From an uncultured Eubacteriaceae bacterium (GTDB taxonomy: Bacteria > Bacillota > Clostridia > Eubacteriales > UBA1433), in assembly GCA_937914785.1 (NCBI GenBank), contig CALGIV010000027.1, positions 1 to 10,089 on the forward strand: 10,089 bases of DNA. The letters run 5' to 3'. A model generated the notes under the pieces. It saw nothing but the letters and a program-made list of their open reading frames with translations, did no database searches and had not been told where the DNA came from. The translations under genes and the position numbers were made by a program. Positions 1-6,024 of this stretch are shown here, in pieces (the first letter of the stretch is position 1; the number at the start of each line of letters is the position of its first letter).

Positions 1-1
1 C

Positions 2-754
2 ATCGAAGCCGGCAGCGCAAACAGCGCGAGCGAACTCGTCAATTTTGACGGCGGCGACGATTACACACTTAGTGTAAAAGATGATGGTGTGAACTACAGA
101 AAACCGGGAACCTATACCGTTGTCTACACCGTGACAAATACATCGGATAATAAAACCGAAGATATATCGCTCGACTTTCAAATCGTCGATACGACACCGC
201 CACAGCTGTCTTCTTCCGACATTTCCGTCCCGCAACACACGACGGAAGATATCCGTTCCTACTTTACGGTCATCGATAATTCGGATGAGACGATCCCGCT
301 GAATAATATTGTCCTGAACCAAACGATCAATACATCGACAGCAGGCACTTATCCCATAGAAGTTACGCTAACCGACAGCAGCGGCAATTCGGCAACAGTA
401 AGCGCAACGGTAACAGTGAAAAACGTCGGCGACACCAGTGCGTTTTACAATAAAGTCTCGGGTACCTGGGCCCTTACTGCCGATGCAAATACACAGGTCG
501 TCATCAAACAGGAAAACAACCAATACATCTTGCTTGTCGGTAAGGTAAGCGGACACGCAGACGGCGGCGAATTCGTCTTCATCGAAGTCAACGATGCGGC
601 GACTACGGCCACACTGCGTTGGTCTTACACCGAGGATACGACGACTGCGACGAGAACTGTTAAAATCGACACCGGACCGCCCGGCGATGGCCTTATGGAG
701 ATTGACTTCGGTCAGGGTGCCGGATGGCAGGAGTTAAAATTTGTCAGTGATTAA
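2..754 (+). CDS. Extracellular protein with Ig-like domains, 3' end only
   Basis: The reading frame is open to the left edge, so this is the C-terminal 250 residues of a larger protein; the GTG at 89 is an internal valine codon, not a start. Residues about 14-62 and 63-141 are two beta-sandwich repeats of the bacterial Ig-like/HYR/DUF5011 kind: each ends in a GTY-x-V/I-x-V-T-x-T strand, and the VDTTPP linker at 62-67 between them is typical. Residues about 142-250 form a further beta-rich, Thr- and Asp-rich segment that I cannot assign. The composition (many T, D, N, S; no Cys) fits a secreted or surface protein. The C-terminus ends in KFVSD with no LPXTG motif, hydrophobic helix or positive tail, so any anchoring would be N-terminal or non-covalent. 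Tandem Ig-like domains usually act as stalks or binding modules in adhesins and glycan-acting enzymes; which applies here cannot be told. Confidence 0.85.
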   Translation: MEAGSANSASELVNFDGGDDYTLSVKDDGVNYRKPGTYTVVYTVTNTSDNKTEDISLDFQIVDTTPPQLSSSDISVPQHTTEDIRSYFTVIDNSDETIPLNNIVLNQTINTSTAGTYPIEVTLTDSSGNSATVSATVTVKNVGDTSAFYNKVSGTWALTADANTQVVIKQENNQYILLVGKVSGHADGGEFVFIEVNDAATTATLRWSYTEDTTTATRTVKIDTGPPGDGLMEIDFGQGAGWQELKFVSD

Positions 755-761
755 TATTAAT

Positions 762-794
762 AAAAAAAGACTTGCTTACCGCAAGTCTTTTTTT
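762..794. terminator. Bidirectional intrinsic terminator between convergent genes
   Basis: A 7-bp stem (GACTTGC at 769-775 with GCAAGTC at 781-787) closes a 5-base loop, flanked by seven A on the left and seven T on the right. Read on either strand it is a hairpin followed by a T run. It lies 7 bases after the surface-protein stop and 4 bases beyond the repressor stop on the other strand, so one element can end both transcripts. Confidence 0.9.
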
Positions 795-798
795 ATAT

Positions 799-1833
799 CT
801 ATACAAGTTTTTTAACCGTTTCGCGCACGACAATCTCGTGCGGGACGATGATACTATCCCCTGCATTGAGCTCATACGGTTTATTTTCAATCTTTTTAAT
901 CAACAGCCTCGCTCCAACTGCACCGATATCGAATCTCGGCTGCGACACCGTCGTGATCTGCGGCTTGGTCCATTCGCTGATCCAATAATTGTTATAGCCC
1001 ATAATGCTGATATCATCCGGCACGCGCAAGCCCTCTTCTTCCGCTCTCTTGATCGCGCCGGCAGCAAATTCGTCATTGATGCACAAAACGACGCTGGGCC
1101 GTTCACTGCAAGCCAACACTTCTCCCATCCTGTCATAACCCACTTGGGCATACGGCTTTTTTTCTTCTTCTATCGACGACTGAGTCAACCACTCTTCTTT
1201 GATTGTCATCCCCAACTTCTGTGCCGCATCCCGCATCGCCTTTTCCCGCTCTACACATACAGTGTAGTTCTCCTTGTTGCCATTGAGGAAGCCGACACTG
1301 CGGTGCCCCATTTCATACATAAAAGCGACTGCGTCATAAGCGGACTGATAGTTGTCGATGCAAACGCTGCTCAGCGCACCTGTCGGATCAACTACCGTAC
1401 ACAAGACAACCGGCACTTTCAGCGCCCTTAATTTCTCCGCCAGTTCGTCGGTCAACATGCGCGTGACGACCAAAATGCCGTCACATTGTTTTTGGAGAAA
1501 CATCTTCAAATAGTGTTCCTCTTTTTCAAGATCGGTATCTGTATTTGCCACGAAGACATTGTACCCATACAGCCAACACGCATCGGTCACACCGCGGCAA
1601 ACCATCGTAAACTGCTGCTTTGTAATATCGTCGATAATAATCCCGATCGTATTTGTCTTACGCACTTTAAGACTTCTTGCCACTTCGTTTGGTTCATATC
1701 CCAATTCTTCTATTGCCTGCAATACGCGCTGCCGCGTACTCTCGCTTACGAGCGGAATATTATTGACGACTCTGGATACGGTTGCGACTGAAACGTCGGC
1801 CGCTTTTGCAACATCTTGAATTGTAACTGCCAT
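799..1833 (-). CDS. LacI-family transcriptional repressor
   Basis: A 344-residue DNA-binding regulator of normal LacI/GalR length. Residues 4-23 are the helix-turn-helix (TIQDVAKAADVSVATVSRVV), followed by the family pattern RQRVLQAIEELGY and the hinge helix around ARSLK at 52-56. Residues from about 61 onward form the periplasmic-binding-protein-like effector domain, opening with TNTIGIIIDDI and containing the INDEFAAGA and PDDISIMGYNN family segments near its C-terminal half. Proteins of this family bind palindromic operators as dimers or tetramers and usually respond to a sugar or nucleoside. The ATG has a perfect AGGAGG 7 bases upstream (1841-1846). It starts 15 bases after the CPBP protease gene, so the two are probably one transcript. 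No sugar-use or transport genes lie beside it, so the effector and targets cannot be inferred; family members often also regulate their own transcription. Confidence 0.96.
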   Translation of the reverse strand: MAVTIQDVAKAADVSVATVSRVVNNIPLVSESTRQRVLQAIEELGYEPNEVARSLKVRKTNTIGIIIDDITKQQFTMVCRGVTDACWLYGYNVFVANTDTDLEKEEHYLKMFLQKQCDGILVVTRMLTDELAEKLRALKVPVVLCTVVDPTGALSSVCIDNYQSAYDAVAFMYEMGHRSVGFLNGNKENYTVCVEREKAMRDAAQKLGMTIKEEWLTQSSIEEEKKPYAQVGYDRMGEVLACSERPSVVLCINDEFAAGAIKRAEEEGLRVPDDISIMGYNNYWISEWTKPQITTVSQPRFDIGAVGARLLIKKIENKPYELNAGDSIIVPHEIVVRETVKKLV

Positions 1834-1840
1834 TTTCCAT

Positions 1841-1846
1841 CCTCCT
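1841..1846 (-). promoter_or_regulatory. Ribosome binding site of the LacI-family gene
   Basis: A consensus AGGAGG (minus strand) sits 7 bases before the ATG at 1833 and lies entirely in the 15-base space after the protease stop codon. It fixes the repressor start and shows that the gene can be translated strongly from the shared transcript. Confidence 0.85.
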
Positions 1847-1848
1847 GT

Positions 1849-2571
1849 TTATGCTGCTAAGATATTATATAAGATAATCGCCGCTGTAATCAAATTAAAT
1901 ATACCATGTGTGATCACTGCGGCCCAAAAGCCCTTTTTTTCGTACACATAACACAAATATAATGAAAAGAGCCAAAACGATAAAAAGGCTACTACGCTGT
2001 TGTGCAGCAATGCAAACAACAATGAGATCATGATCGCCGCAACTGGGGGTTTAAGCTTCTTTTTCAGTACGGTGCCGTAATAAAAAGCCCGAAAGACAAA
2101 CTCCTCGACAACCGGCCCTATCAATACCGATGTGAACAATAAATAGCTTAGCCTCAGTCCATCGCTTTCATACATTTGCGTAATAATTTCCTGCTGTTGC
2201 GCCTCAATGCCGTACCGCTGCAGGACAGTAGCCATTACGGCGTTTAATGCCGTAAATGCCAGCCATACCAACGCCGCCTTGACGACCAATACAACAATAT
2301 CTCTGCCTGTCAGCAACTGCCTTTCGACTGCTGTAAGCGCTCTGAGCTCCTCCTTGTTCAAGCGGAAAAGAATCAACAGATTTAGCAACACAGCCAAGTA
2401 CGTCCAGTAGTAAAACACCACGGCCGAGAAGATGATGTAGCACACTCGAAGCGCCATTGACCGCTCTTTCAGCGCCGTCAAACTCAAATACCACACCGGC
2501 ACAAACAACACAAGCATATTCAAATAGGTTAAAATAACGTCTACAAGCTGATTATTCATTATATCACACAT
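1849..2571 (-). CDS. CPBP-family intramembrane metalloprotease
   Basis: A hydrophobic 240-residue protein with several predicted membrane helices (about 12-33, 41-70, 91-116, 143-160, 177-210, 216-238). It carries the three signatures of the CPBP (CAAX protease and bacteriocin-processing, 'Abi') family: EEFVFR at 156-161 (EExxxR), FALLH at 186-190 (FxxxH) and HGIFN at 222-226 (HxxxN), which together supply the glutamates and histidines of a metal-dependent site. All catalytic residues are present, so the enzyme should be active. In bacteria the family is linked to bacteriocin self-immunity, peptide maturation and membrane protein cleavage; the substrate here is unknown. Two in-frame ATGs exist (2571 and 2559, MCDIMNN); neither has a good ribosome binding site, so the start may be four codons later. 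It precedes the LacI-family gene with 15 bases between them. Confidence 0.9.
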   Translation of the reverse strand: MCDIMNNQLVDVILTYLNMLVLFVPVWYLSLTALKERSMALRVCYIIFSAVVFYYWTYLAVLLNLLILFRLNKEELRALTAVERQLLTGRDIVVLVVKAALVWLAFTALNAVMATVLQRYGIEAQQQEIITQMYESDGLRLSYLLFTSVLIGPVVEEFVFRAFYYGTVLKKKLKPPVAAIMISLLFALLHNSVVAFLSFWLFSLYLCYVYEKKGFWAAVITHGIFNLITAAIILYNILAA

Positions 2572-2587
2572 TCGCTACTTTTAAAAT

Positions 2588-2635
2588 AAAAAAACGGGCG
2601 GTCATCAGAAAGCTCGTCTTTGTCCCGTCCCGTTT
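2588..2635 (-). terminator. Intrinsic terminator after the aminotransferase gene
   Basis: On the minus strand, AAACGGG-A-CGG (2635-2625) pairs with CCG-CCCGTTT (2601-2592), a 10-bp stem with one bulged A. The loop holds a smaller AAAG/CTTT stem (2621-2618 with 2612-2609). Seven T follow the GC-rich part (2594-2588), three of them within the stem. It starts 9 bases past the aminotransferase stop and separates the proC-aminotransferase unit from the protease-repressor unit. Confidence 0.85.
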
Positions 2636-2644
2636 CTTTAAAAC

Positions 2645-3889
2645 CTATTGCTGAACATATTCTTTTAAAATCGCCGGCAGGCGCGCACATTTATCTTCCG
2701 GCACCGAGCAAACCGCGATCCGGATCCCCTGCGGCATCGGCACTGTGAACGCATTCTTTTCAAACATCGCCTCAACAACCGGCATCGCCTCTCCCAGAAT
2801 CGGAATCGACATAAAATATCCACTGTCAAACGGCATATATTTCAATCCGATTTTATCGGCTTCGCGCATCAGCGCAGATGCGCGCCGGCCGACCAGCTGC
2901 ACATGCGTCTCACGCTCCGCTTCAAATTTTTCTGTTAAAGCTTCATCTTCATAAACCTTTGCGAAAGCGCGCTGCGCCGCAGAAACACATCCAGTGTAGA
3001 CACCCCTTGTCGAAAACGTCCCCGCTGCCTTAGCTTCCAGCGCAATCTCCTTATCGCCGGACAACGAGATCAGCGAAGCCGTCCTGAGGCCATACGCCGT
3101 CGCGGTCTTCGACAGGCTGTATGAAAAAAGCAACAGAACATTTTTCGGCAGCGTCTTGTACGCTCGGATGAAATCCCTGCCCTTCTCACCGGCAAAATCG
3201 ATGTAAGCGACATCAAACAGGATGACAAAACGTTTCAACGGATTTTTCTGCGCCAATACTTCATACATCGCGTATAACTCCTGTGCCTCTTTGTAGCTCA
3301 TCGTATAACCCGTCGGATTATGTGCCGGCACATTGATGATTGCAATAACGCAATCCTGCTTCTTCATCAATTCAACGGTCGCTTCTTCCAGCGCTGCAAT
3401 GTTGAATTGATGATCGTCGGTAAACATTTTAAACTCTTTCATCTTGCGCTTATTTTCATAAGCGATGATATTGTAAGGCGACCAGTTCCAGTCGGTAACC
3501 AGCACTTCGTCGCCGTCGTTTGCATAATTCCAAATCACGTTGCGCACAGCCGCCGTACCGCCCATCGTTGTTACCGCTTCTACGTATCCGTCCGGCTTGA
3601 CATCGCGAAAACACGCTTTAATCGAGGCGTTGAGGAACCCCGGCTCTCCCTGCATTGCGGAATATCCCGCCATCTCGGCATTCGACAATGAACGGAGCAC
3701 ATCGTAATAAACGCTGTTCGTCATCAATCCTCCCTTATCATCGGTCAGCGATCCGATCGAAGCGTTTATAACGTTTTCGCTGCCAATTTTCTGAGCAGCC
3801 TGTGCGGCCTTACCCGCAATTTCAAAAATAATATCTGCCGAAAATTCTCCAACGGCATGATCATTGATCATCTTAAAATCCTGACTCAT
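2645..3889 (-). CDS. PLP-dependent aminotransferase, class I/II fold
   Basis: A 414-residue aminotransferase of fold type I. Visible landmarks: NPTG at 191-194, the aspartate and tyrosine that hold the cofactor in FDVAYIDF (D226, Y229), the Schiff-base lysine in SYSLSKTATAYG (K261), and the substrate carboxylate-binding arginine in GIRIAV (R390). These match the aspartate/aromatic aminotransferase branch, which moves an amino group between an amino acid and 2-oxoglutarate or another keto acid in the cytoplasm. The exact substrate cannot be read from these motifs. The N-terminus (INASIGSLTDD at 41-51) suggests a subgroup of Bacillota enzymes often annotated only as 'class I/II-fold aminotransferase'. 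The ATG is preceded by GGGAGGT at 3894-3900. It follows proC by 44 bases with no terminator between, so the two probably share a transcript. Confidence 0.94.
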   Translation of the reverse strand: MSQDFKMINDHAVGEFSADIIFEIAGKAAQAAQKIGSENVINASIGSLTDDKGGLMTNSVYYDVLRSLSNAEMAGYSAMQGEPGFLNASIKACFRDVKPDGYVEAVTTMGGTAAVRNVIWNYANDGDEVLVTDWNWSPYNIIAYENKRKMKEFKMFTDDHQFNIAALEEATVELMKKQDCVIAIINVPAHNPTGYTMSYKEAQELYAMYEVLAQKNPLKRFVILFDVAYIDFAGEKGRDFIRAYKTLPKNVLLLFSYSLSKTATAYGLRTASLISLSGDKEIALEAKAAGTFSTRGVYTGCVSAAQRAFAKVYEDEALTEKFEAERETHVQLVGRRASALMREADKIGLKYMPFDSGYFMSIPILGEAMPVVEAMFEKNAFTVPMPQGIRIAVCSVPEDKCARLPAILKEYVQQ

Positions 3890-3893
3890 CTTT

Positions 3894-3900
3894 ACCTCCC
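3894..3900 (-). promoter_or_regulatory. Ribosome binding site of the aminotransferase gene
   Basis: GGGAGGT on the minus strand sits 4 bases ahead of the ATG at 3889 and confirms that start. The rest of the 44-base space after proC shows no clear promoter or terminator. Confidence 0.7.
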
Positions 3901-3933
3901 GTAAAGCTTATATATTCCGCTCTCCCACGGTTC

Positions 3934-4710
3934 TTATGCTTTTAGCATACATTTTTCAAACGCATTGATCACTGCGGCGCGAAACCCGTCATTTTCCAAC
4001 GAAGCGATGGCCTCAATCGTCGTCCCGCCGGGGGAGGAGACCATATCGCGCAGCGCAGCCGGATGCGCATCGCTTGAAAGCACGAGCTGTGCGCTTCCCT
4101 TGACGACCTGTGCGGCGATTTCATAAGCTGCATCGGCCTGAATCCCCGCACGGATCGCGCCTGCCGCAAGCGACTCGATGAACATAAACACATAAGCCGG
4201 CGCAGAGCCCGAAAGTGCCGTAATGGCCGCCATATGCTTTTCCTCCAGCACCATAGTGCGGCCGATCTGATTAAACAGACCGCATACAGCTTCTTCCGCT
4301 TTATTGTGCTCGCTTTCCGCAAGCACAAACATCCCTTCTGCAACAGCGCCTAAAATATTCGGCATCATCCGAAGTACGACGGCGTCTTTCAGATACGTTT
4401 TGATCTGTGCCACAGGCACGCCCGCAGCGACGCTGAGGACGATTTTATCCGTAAAATCGCACGCCTGAATCTCTTCAAGCGCCCGTTGAATAACATTGGG
4501 CTTGACTGCCAGCACAATCAAGTCACTTTGTGTCACGACTGTTTTATTATCCGGCGCAGACACCATCTGATATTGCTCGGCAAGCTGCGCTTTTCTACGC
4601 GCATCATCCATACTGAAAAAGCAGATATTTTTAACGGCACCATCACCTTTACGAAAGCCTTCAATCACAGACAGCGCCAAATTGCCGCAGCCGATAAAAC
4701 CGATGTTCAC
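3934..4710 (-). CDS. proC: Pyrroline-5-carboxylate reductase
   Basis: A 258-residue enzyme of normal family length. It reduces 1-pyrroline-5-carboxylate to proline with NAD(P)H, the last step of proline synthesis, in the cytoplasm. The N-terminal Rossmann motif is FIGCGNLA (5-12); AVKP (68-71) and MPN (116-118) are typical cofactor- and substrate-site segments. The C-terminal dimerisation domain has LSGSAPAYVF (166-175) and the ProC signature region DMVSSPGGTTIEAI (222-235). The start is GTG (4710), supported by GAGGTGAT at 4715-4722 and by the fact that MNIGFIGCGN begins directly at the Rossmann strand. No proA or proB is nearby, so the source of its substrate is not shown by the neighbourhood. 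It leads a probable two-gene unit with the aminotransferase. Confidence 0.97.
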   Translation of the reverse strand: MNIGFIGCGNLALSVIEGFRKGDGAVKNICFFSMDDARRKAQLAEQYQMVSAPDNKTVVTQSDLIVLAVKPNVIQRALEEIQACDFTDKIVLSVAAGVPVAQIKTYLKDAVVLRMMPNILGAVAEGMFVLAESEHNKAEEAVCGLFNQIGRTMVLEEKHMAAITALSGSAPAYVFMFIESLAAGAIRAGIQADAAYEIAAQVVKGSAQLVLSSDAHPAALRDMVSSPGGTTIEAIASLENDGFRAAVINAFEKCMLKA

Positions 4711-4714
4711 TTAA

Positions 4715-4722
4715 ATCACCTC
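4715..4722 (-). promoter_or_regulatory. proC: Ribosome binding site deciding the GTG start of proC
   Basis: GAGGTGAT on the minus strand lies 4 bases before the GTG at 4710. It is the only good match upstream and supports the non-ATG start. Confidence 0.75.
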
Positions 4723-4741
4723 AGCAAGTTTATATCAAAAA

Positions 4742-4770
4742 AATATATCACAAAACAGCTTGATATACAA
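4742..4770 (-). promoter_or_regulatory. Possible sigma-70-type promoter for proC
   Basis: On the minus strand, TTGTAT (4770-4765) and TATATT (4747-4742) are separated by 17 bases. The -10 matches consensus at five of six positions, the -35 at only three. It would start transcription about 25 bases before the proC start. The surrounding 4711-4832 gap is AT-rich, and this is the largest non-coding stretch in the window (122 bases); nothing else is recognised in it. The weak -35 keeps this tentative. Confidence 0.4.
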
Positions 4771-4832
4771 TCATTATTTTTCACAAAGCCCTGAAATGAC
4801 GCAAAAATAAGCATTTCTGCCATTGGTATATT

Positions 4833-5327
4833 TTAAAAAAAGCGCTGCACATACCGCAGGATGTACTTCGCCACAACCGAGGTAAATAAACCGGTTACAA
4901 GGCTTAAAGCCAACAGATATGGCAGAATTGTCAGAATCGCCAGACTTTGCAGCACGAAAACAGCGACGATCATCTGGCCGATATGATGAAAGACGGCGCC
5001 GAGAATGCTGATACCGGCAATACTCAATTTGTCTTTAAATATGCGCCTTGCCAGGCACATTGCCGCCAGGCTGAGCAAACCGCCTGCCAGCGCATACATC
5101 AGCGCGGAAAAGCCCGTAAACAAAAATGCCGATAAGCTCGTGCGCAATACGACGAGCACCAACGCTTCGCGCGGCGAATACAGATACAGGCACAGCAAGG
5201 TCGCGATATTGGCCAGACCAAGCTTTGCTCCCGGGATCGGAATGACGGGCAGAAAGCTTTCCACATAGCTTAAAATCAGCGCAAAGGCGACGAGCAGGGC
5301 AAGCCGGCTGACTTTCTTTGCACTCAA
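4833..5327 (-). CDS. Gx transporter family membrane protein (Hpre_diP_synt_I)
   Basis: A 164-residue, almost wholly hydrophobic protein with about five to six membrane helices. PGAKLGLAN at 32-40 and the HHIGQM segment at 114-119 match the family historically named 'heptaprenyl diphosphate synthase component I' (PF07456) and now usually called Gx transporter. The older name is probably misleading, as the proteins resemble small-molecule (ECF S-component-like) transporters; the substrate is unknown. The frame extends upstream to 5423, but the start is best placed at TTG 5327: it overlaps the preceding TGA stop (TTGA), has a perfect AGGAGG 7 bases upstream (5335-5340), and gives the usual family N-terminus (SAKKVSRLALLVAFALIL). 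It follows a NusG-domain-II gene, the pairing usually seen for this family, often near FMN-dependent redox or quinone genes. It is the last gene of the gatAB-led run; no convincing terminator follows. Confidence 0.88.
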   Translation of the reverse strand: MSAKKVSRLALLVAFALILSYVESFLPVIPIPGAKLGLANIATLLCLYLYSPREALVLVVLRTSLSAFLFTGFSALMYALAGGLLSLAAMCLARRIFKDKLSIAGISILGAVFHHIGQMIVAVFVLQSLAILTILPYLLALSLVTGLFTSVVAKYILRYVQRFF

Positions 5328-5674
5328 TGACCGTCCTCCTCTCCCTGTATACTGATGATGAGTTTGTGCGGCAGGCAGATGATCTTGTCTCCGCCCTTCC
5401 GAGCCGCTTTTGTATGCACGCAAATCTGATCACGGCAATCCGCCTCAATGACGGCGATTGCCCCGTCTTTAACTTCAATAACGTTGTAGCCCGCTTCGGT
5501 CTCAACCGTAAAGTGCTCCTCGGCTTTTTCATCGAGCACAAACTGCCGGTAAAGCGCGCCGTCAACCGTAATGAGCACGGCACTGCCGGCCGGCCTGCTG
5601 AGCGTTACGGCCATATACGAGACAAACGCAATAATAATGATAACTATAATTATTACTATATCGCCTTTTTTCAT
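5324..5674 (-). CDS. NusG domain II-containing membrane-anchored protein
   Basis: A 116-residue protein: a single N-terminal membrane helix (about 6-22, extremely isoleucine-rich) followed by a small beta domain. The domain shows the family pattern ADCRDQICVH (78-87) with C80 and C85, then IICLPHKLII (98-107) with C100. This matches NusG domain II (PF07009), a domain named after an insert in some NusG proteins but here a stand-alone extracytoplasmic module; it is not a transcription factor. Its role is not established; the conserved cysteines suggest metal binding or redox chemistry. The longer start at GTG 5686 abuts the previous stop, but ATG 5674 gives the MKKGD N-terminus common in this family. 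The ribosome binding site is weak for both. The stop overlaps the TTG start of the Gx transporter gene, so translation of the two is coupled. Confidence 0.85.
   Translation of the reverse strand: MKKGDIVIIIVIIIIAFVSYMAVTLSRPAGSAVLITVDGALYRQFVLDEKAEEHFTVETEAGYNVIEVKDGAIAVIEADCRDQICVHTKAARKGGDKIICLPHKLIISIQGEEDGH
5335..5340 (-). promoter_or_regulatory. Ribosome binding site deciding the TTG start of the Gx transporter gene
   Basis: A perfect AGGAGG inside the end of the NusG-domain-II gene, 7 bases before the TTG at 5327. No other start in this frame has a comparable site. Confidence 0.85.
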
Positions 5675-5686
5675 CCCTGCTACCAC

Positions 5687-6001
5687 TTAATAATTCAGCC
5701 AAAACGTAAAGGCATTGAGGAAGAAAAGCACGATATTGATGCGCACCCAGATGGGCTTATACGTGCGCCAATATTGAATAGCCGCATAAAGCTCACAGAT
5801 CATCAGCAGTGAATAATACAGCGCCCCGTATCCGATATAAGCCGGCTGTCCGCCTGCGGTGATGCTGATCGTAATAAACGGCGGCAGCAGCATCAAGCTT
5901 GCGCTGAAAAAGATTGCGGCGATCACGCCCATAATGACGGCGGCTTCTTTGTTATGGCGCTGCAGAAAAGTTTTCTCTTCGGGCGGTTTGTTTTCTTCCA
6001 T
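5687..6001 (-). CDS. Small membrane protein of unknown function, three helices
   Basis: I do not recognise this 104-residue protein. After a charged 19-residue N-terminus (MEENKPPEEKTFLQRHNKE) it has three likely membrane helices at about 20-44, 57-78 and 84-102. An aromatic-rich stretch (IQYWRTYKPIW, 75-85) lies between the last two, and the protein ends right after the third helix at WLNY. There are no Cys pairs, histidine clusters or lipobox; C69 is the only cysteine. The ATG has AAGGGA at 6011-6016, 9 bases upstream. It starts 23 bases after the solute-binding lipoprotein gene and ends directly before the NusG-domain-II gene, so it is almost certainly expressed with both. The context suggests a role at the cell membrane but not which one. 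Confidence 0.8.
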   Translation of the reverse strand: MEENKPPEEKTFLQRHNKEAAVIMGVIAAIFFSASLMLLPPFITISITAGGQPAYIGYGALYYSLLMICELYAAIQYWRTYKPIWVRINIVLFFLNAFTFWLNY

Positions 6002-6024
6002 ATGCGCTTATCCCTTCTTCTGTG

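Noticed and set aside
772..1431. A 219-codon open frame on the plus strand opposite the LacI-family gene
   Set aside because: It is antisense to a well-supported gene, has no ribosome binding site, starts inside the terminator and reads as low-plausibility protein rich in His, Arg and Phe.
2572..2644. Possible promoter TTCTGA-16-TATTTT for the protease gene
   Set aside because: Both boxes are weak matches and lie within the terminator hairpin and its T run; AT-rich sequence gives such matches by chance.
3969..4343. A 124-codon minus-strand frame inside proC
   Set aside because: It is an out-of-frame shadow of the conserved C-terminal half of proC.
4793..4817. Inverted repeat GAAATG/CATTTC after the Gx transporter gene as a terminator
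   Set aside because: The stem is only 6 bp, AT-rich, with a 13-base loop and no following T run on the minus strand.
5035..5583. A 182-codon minus-strand frame overlapping the NusG-domain-II and Gx transporter genes
   Set aside because: It is a shifted frame of two recognised families and is rich in Arg, Ser and Cys, as expected for a shadow.
5318..5812. A 164-codon open frame on the plus strand opposite the small membrane genes
   Set aside because: It runs antisense across three genes with overlapping translation signals on the minus strand and has no recognisable domain.
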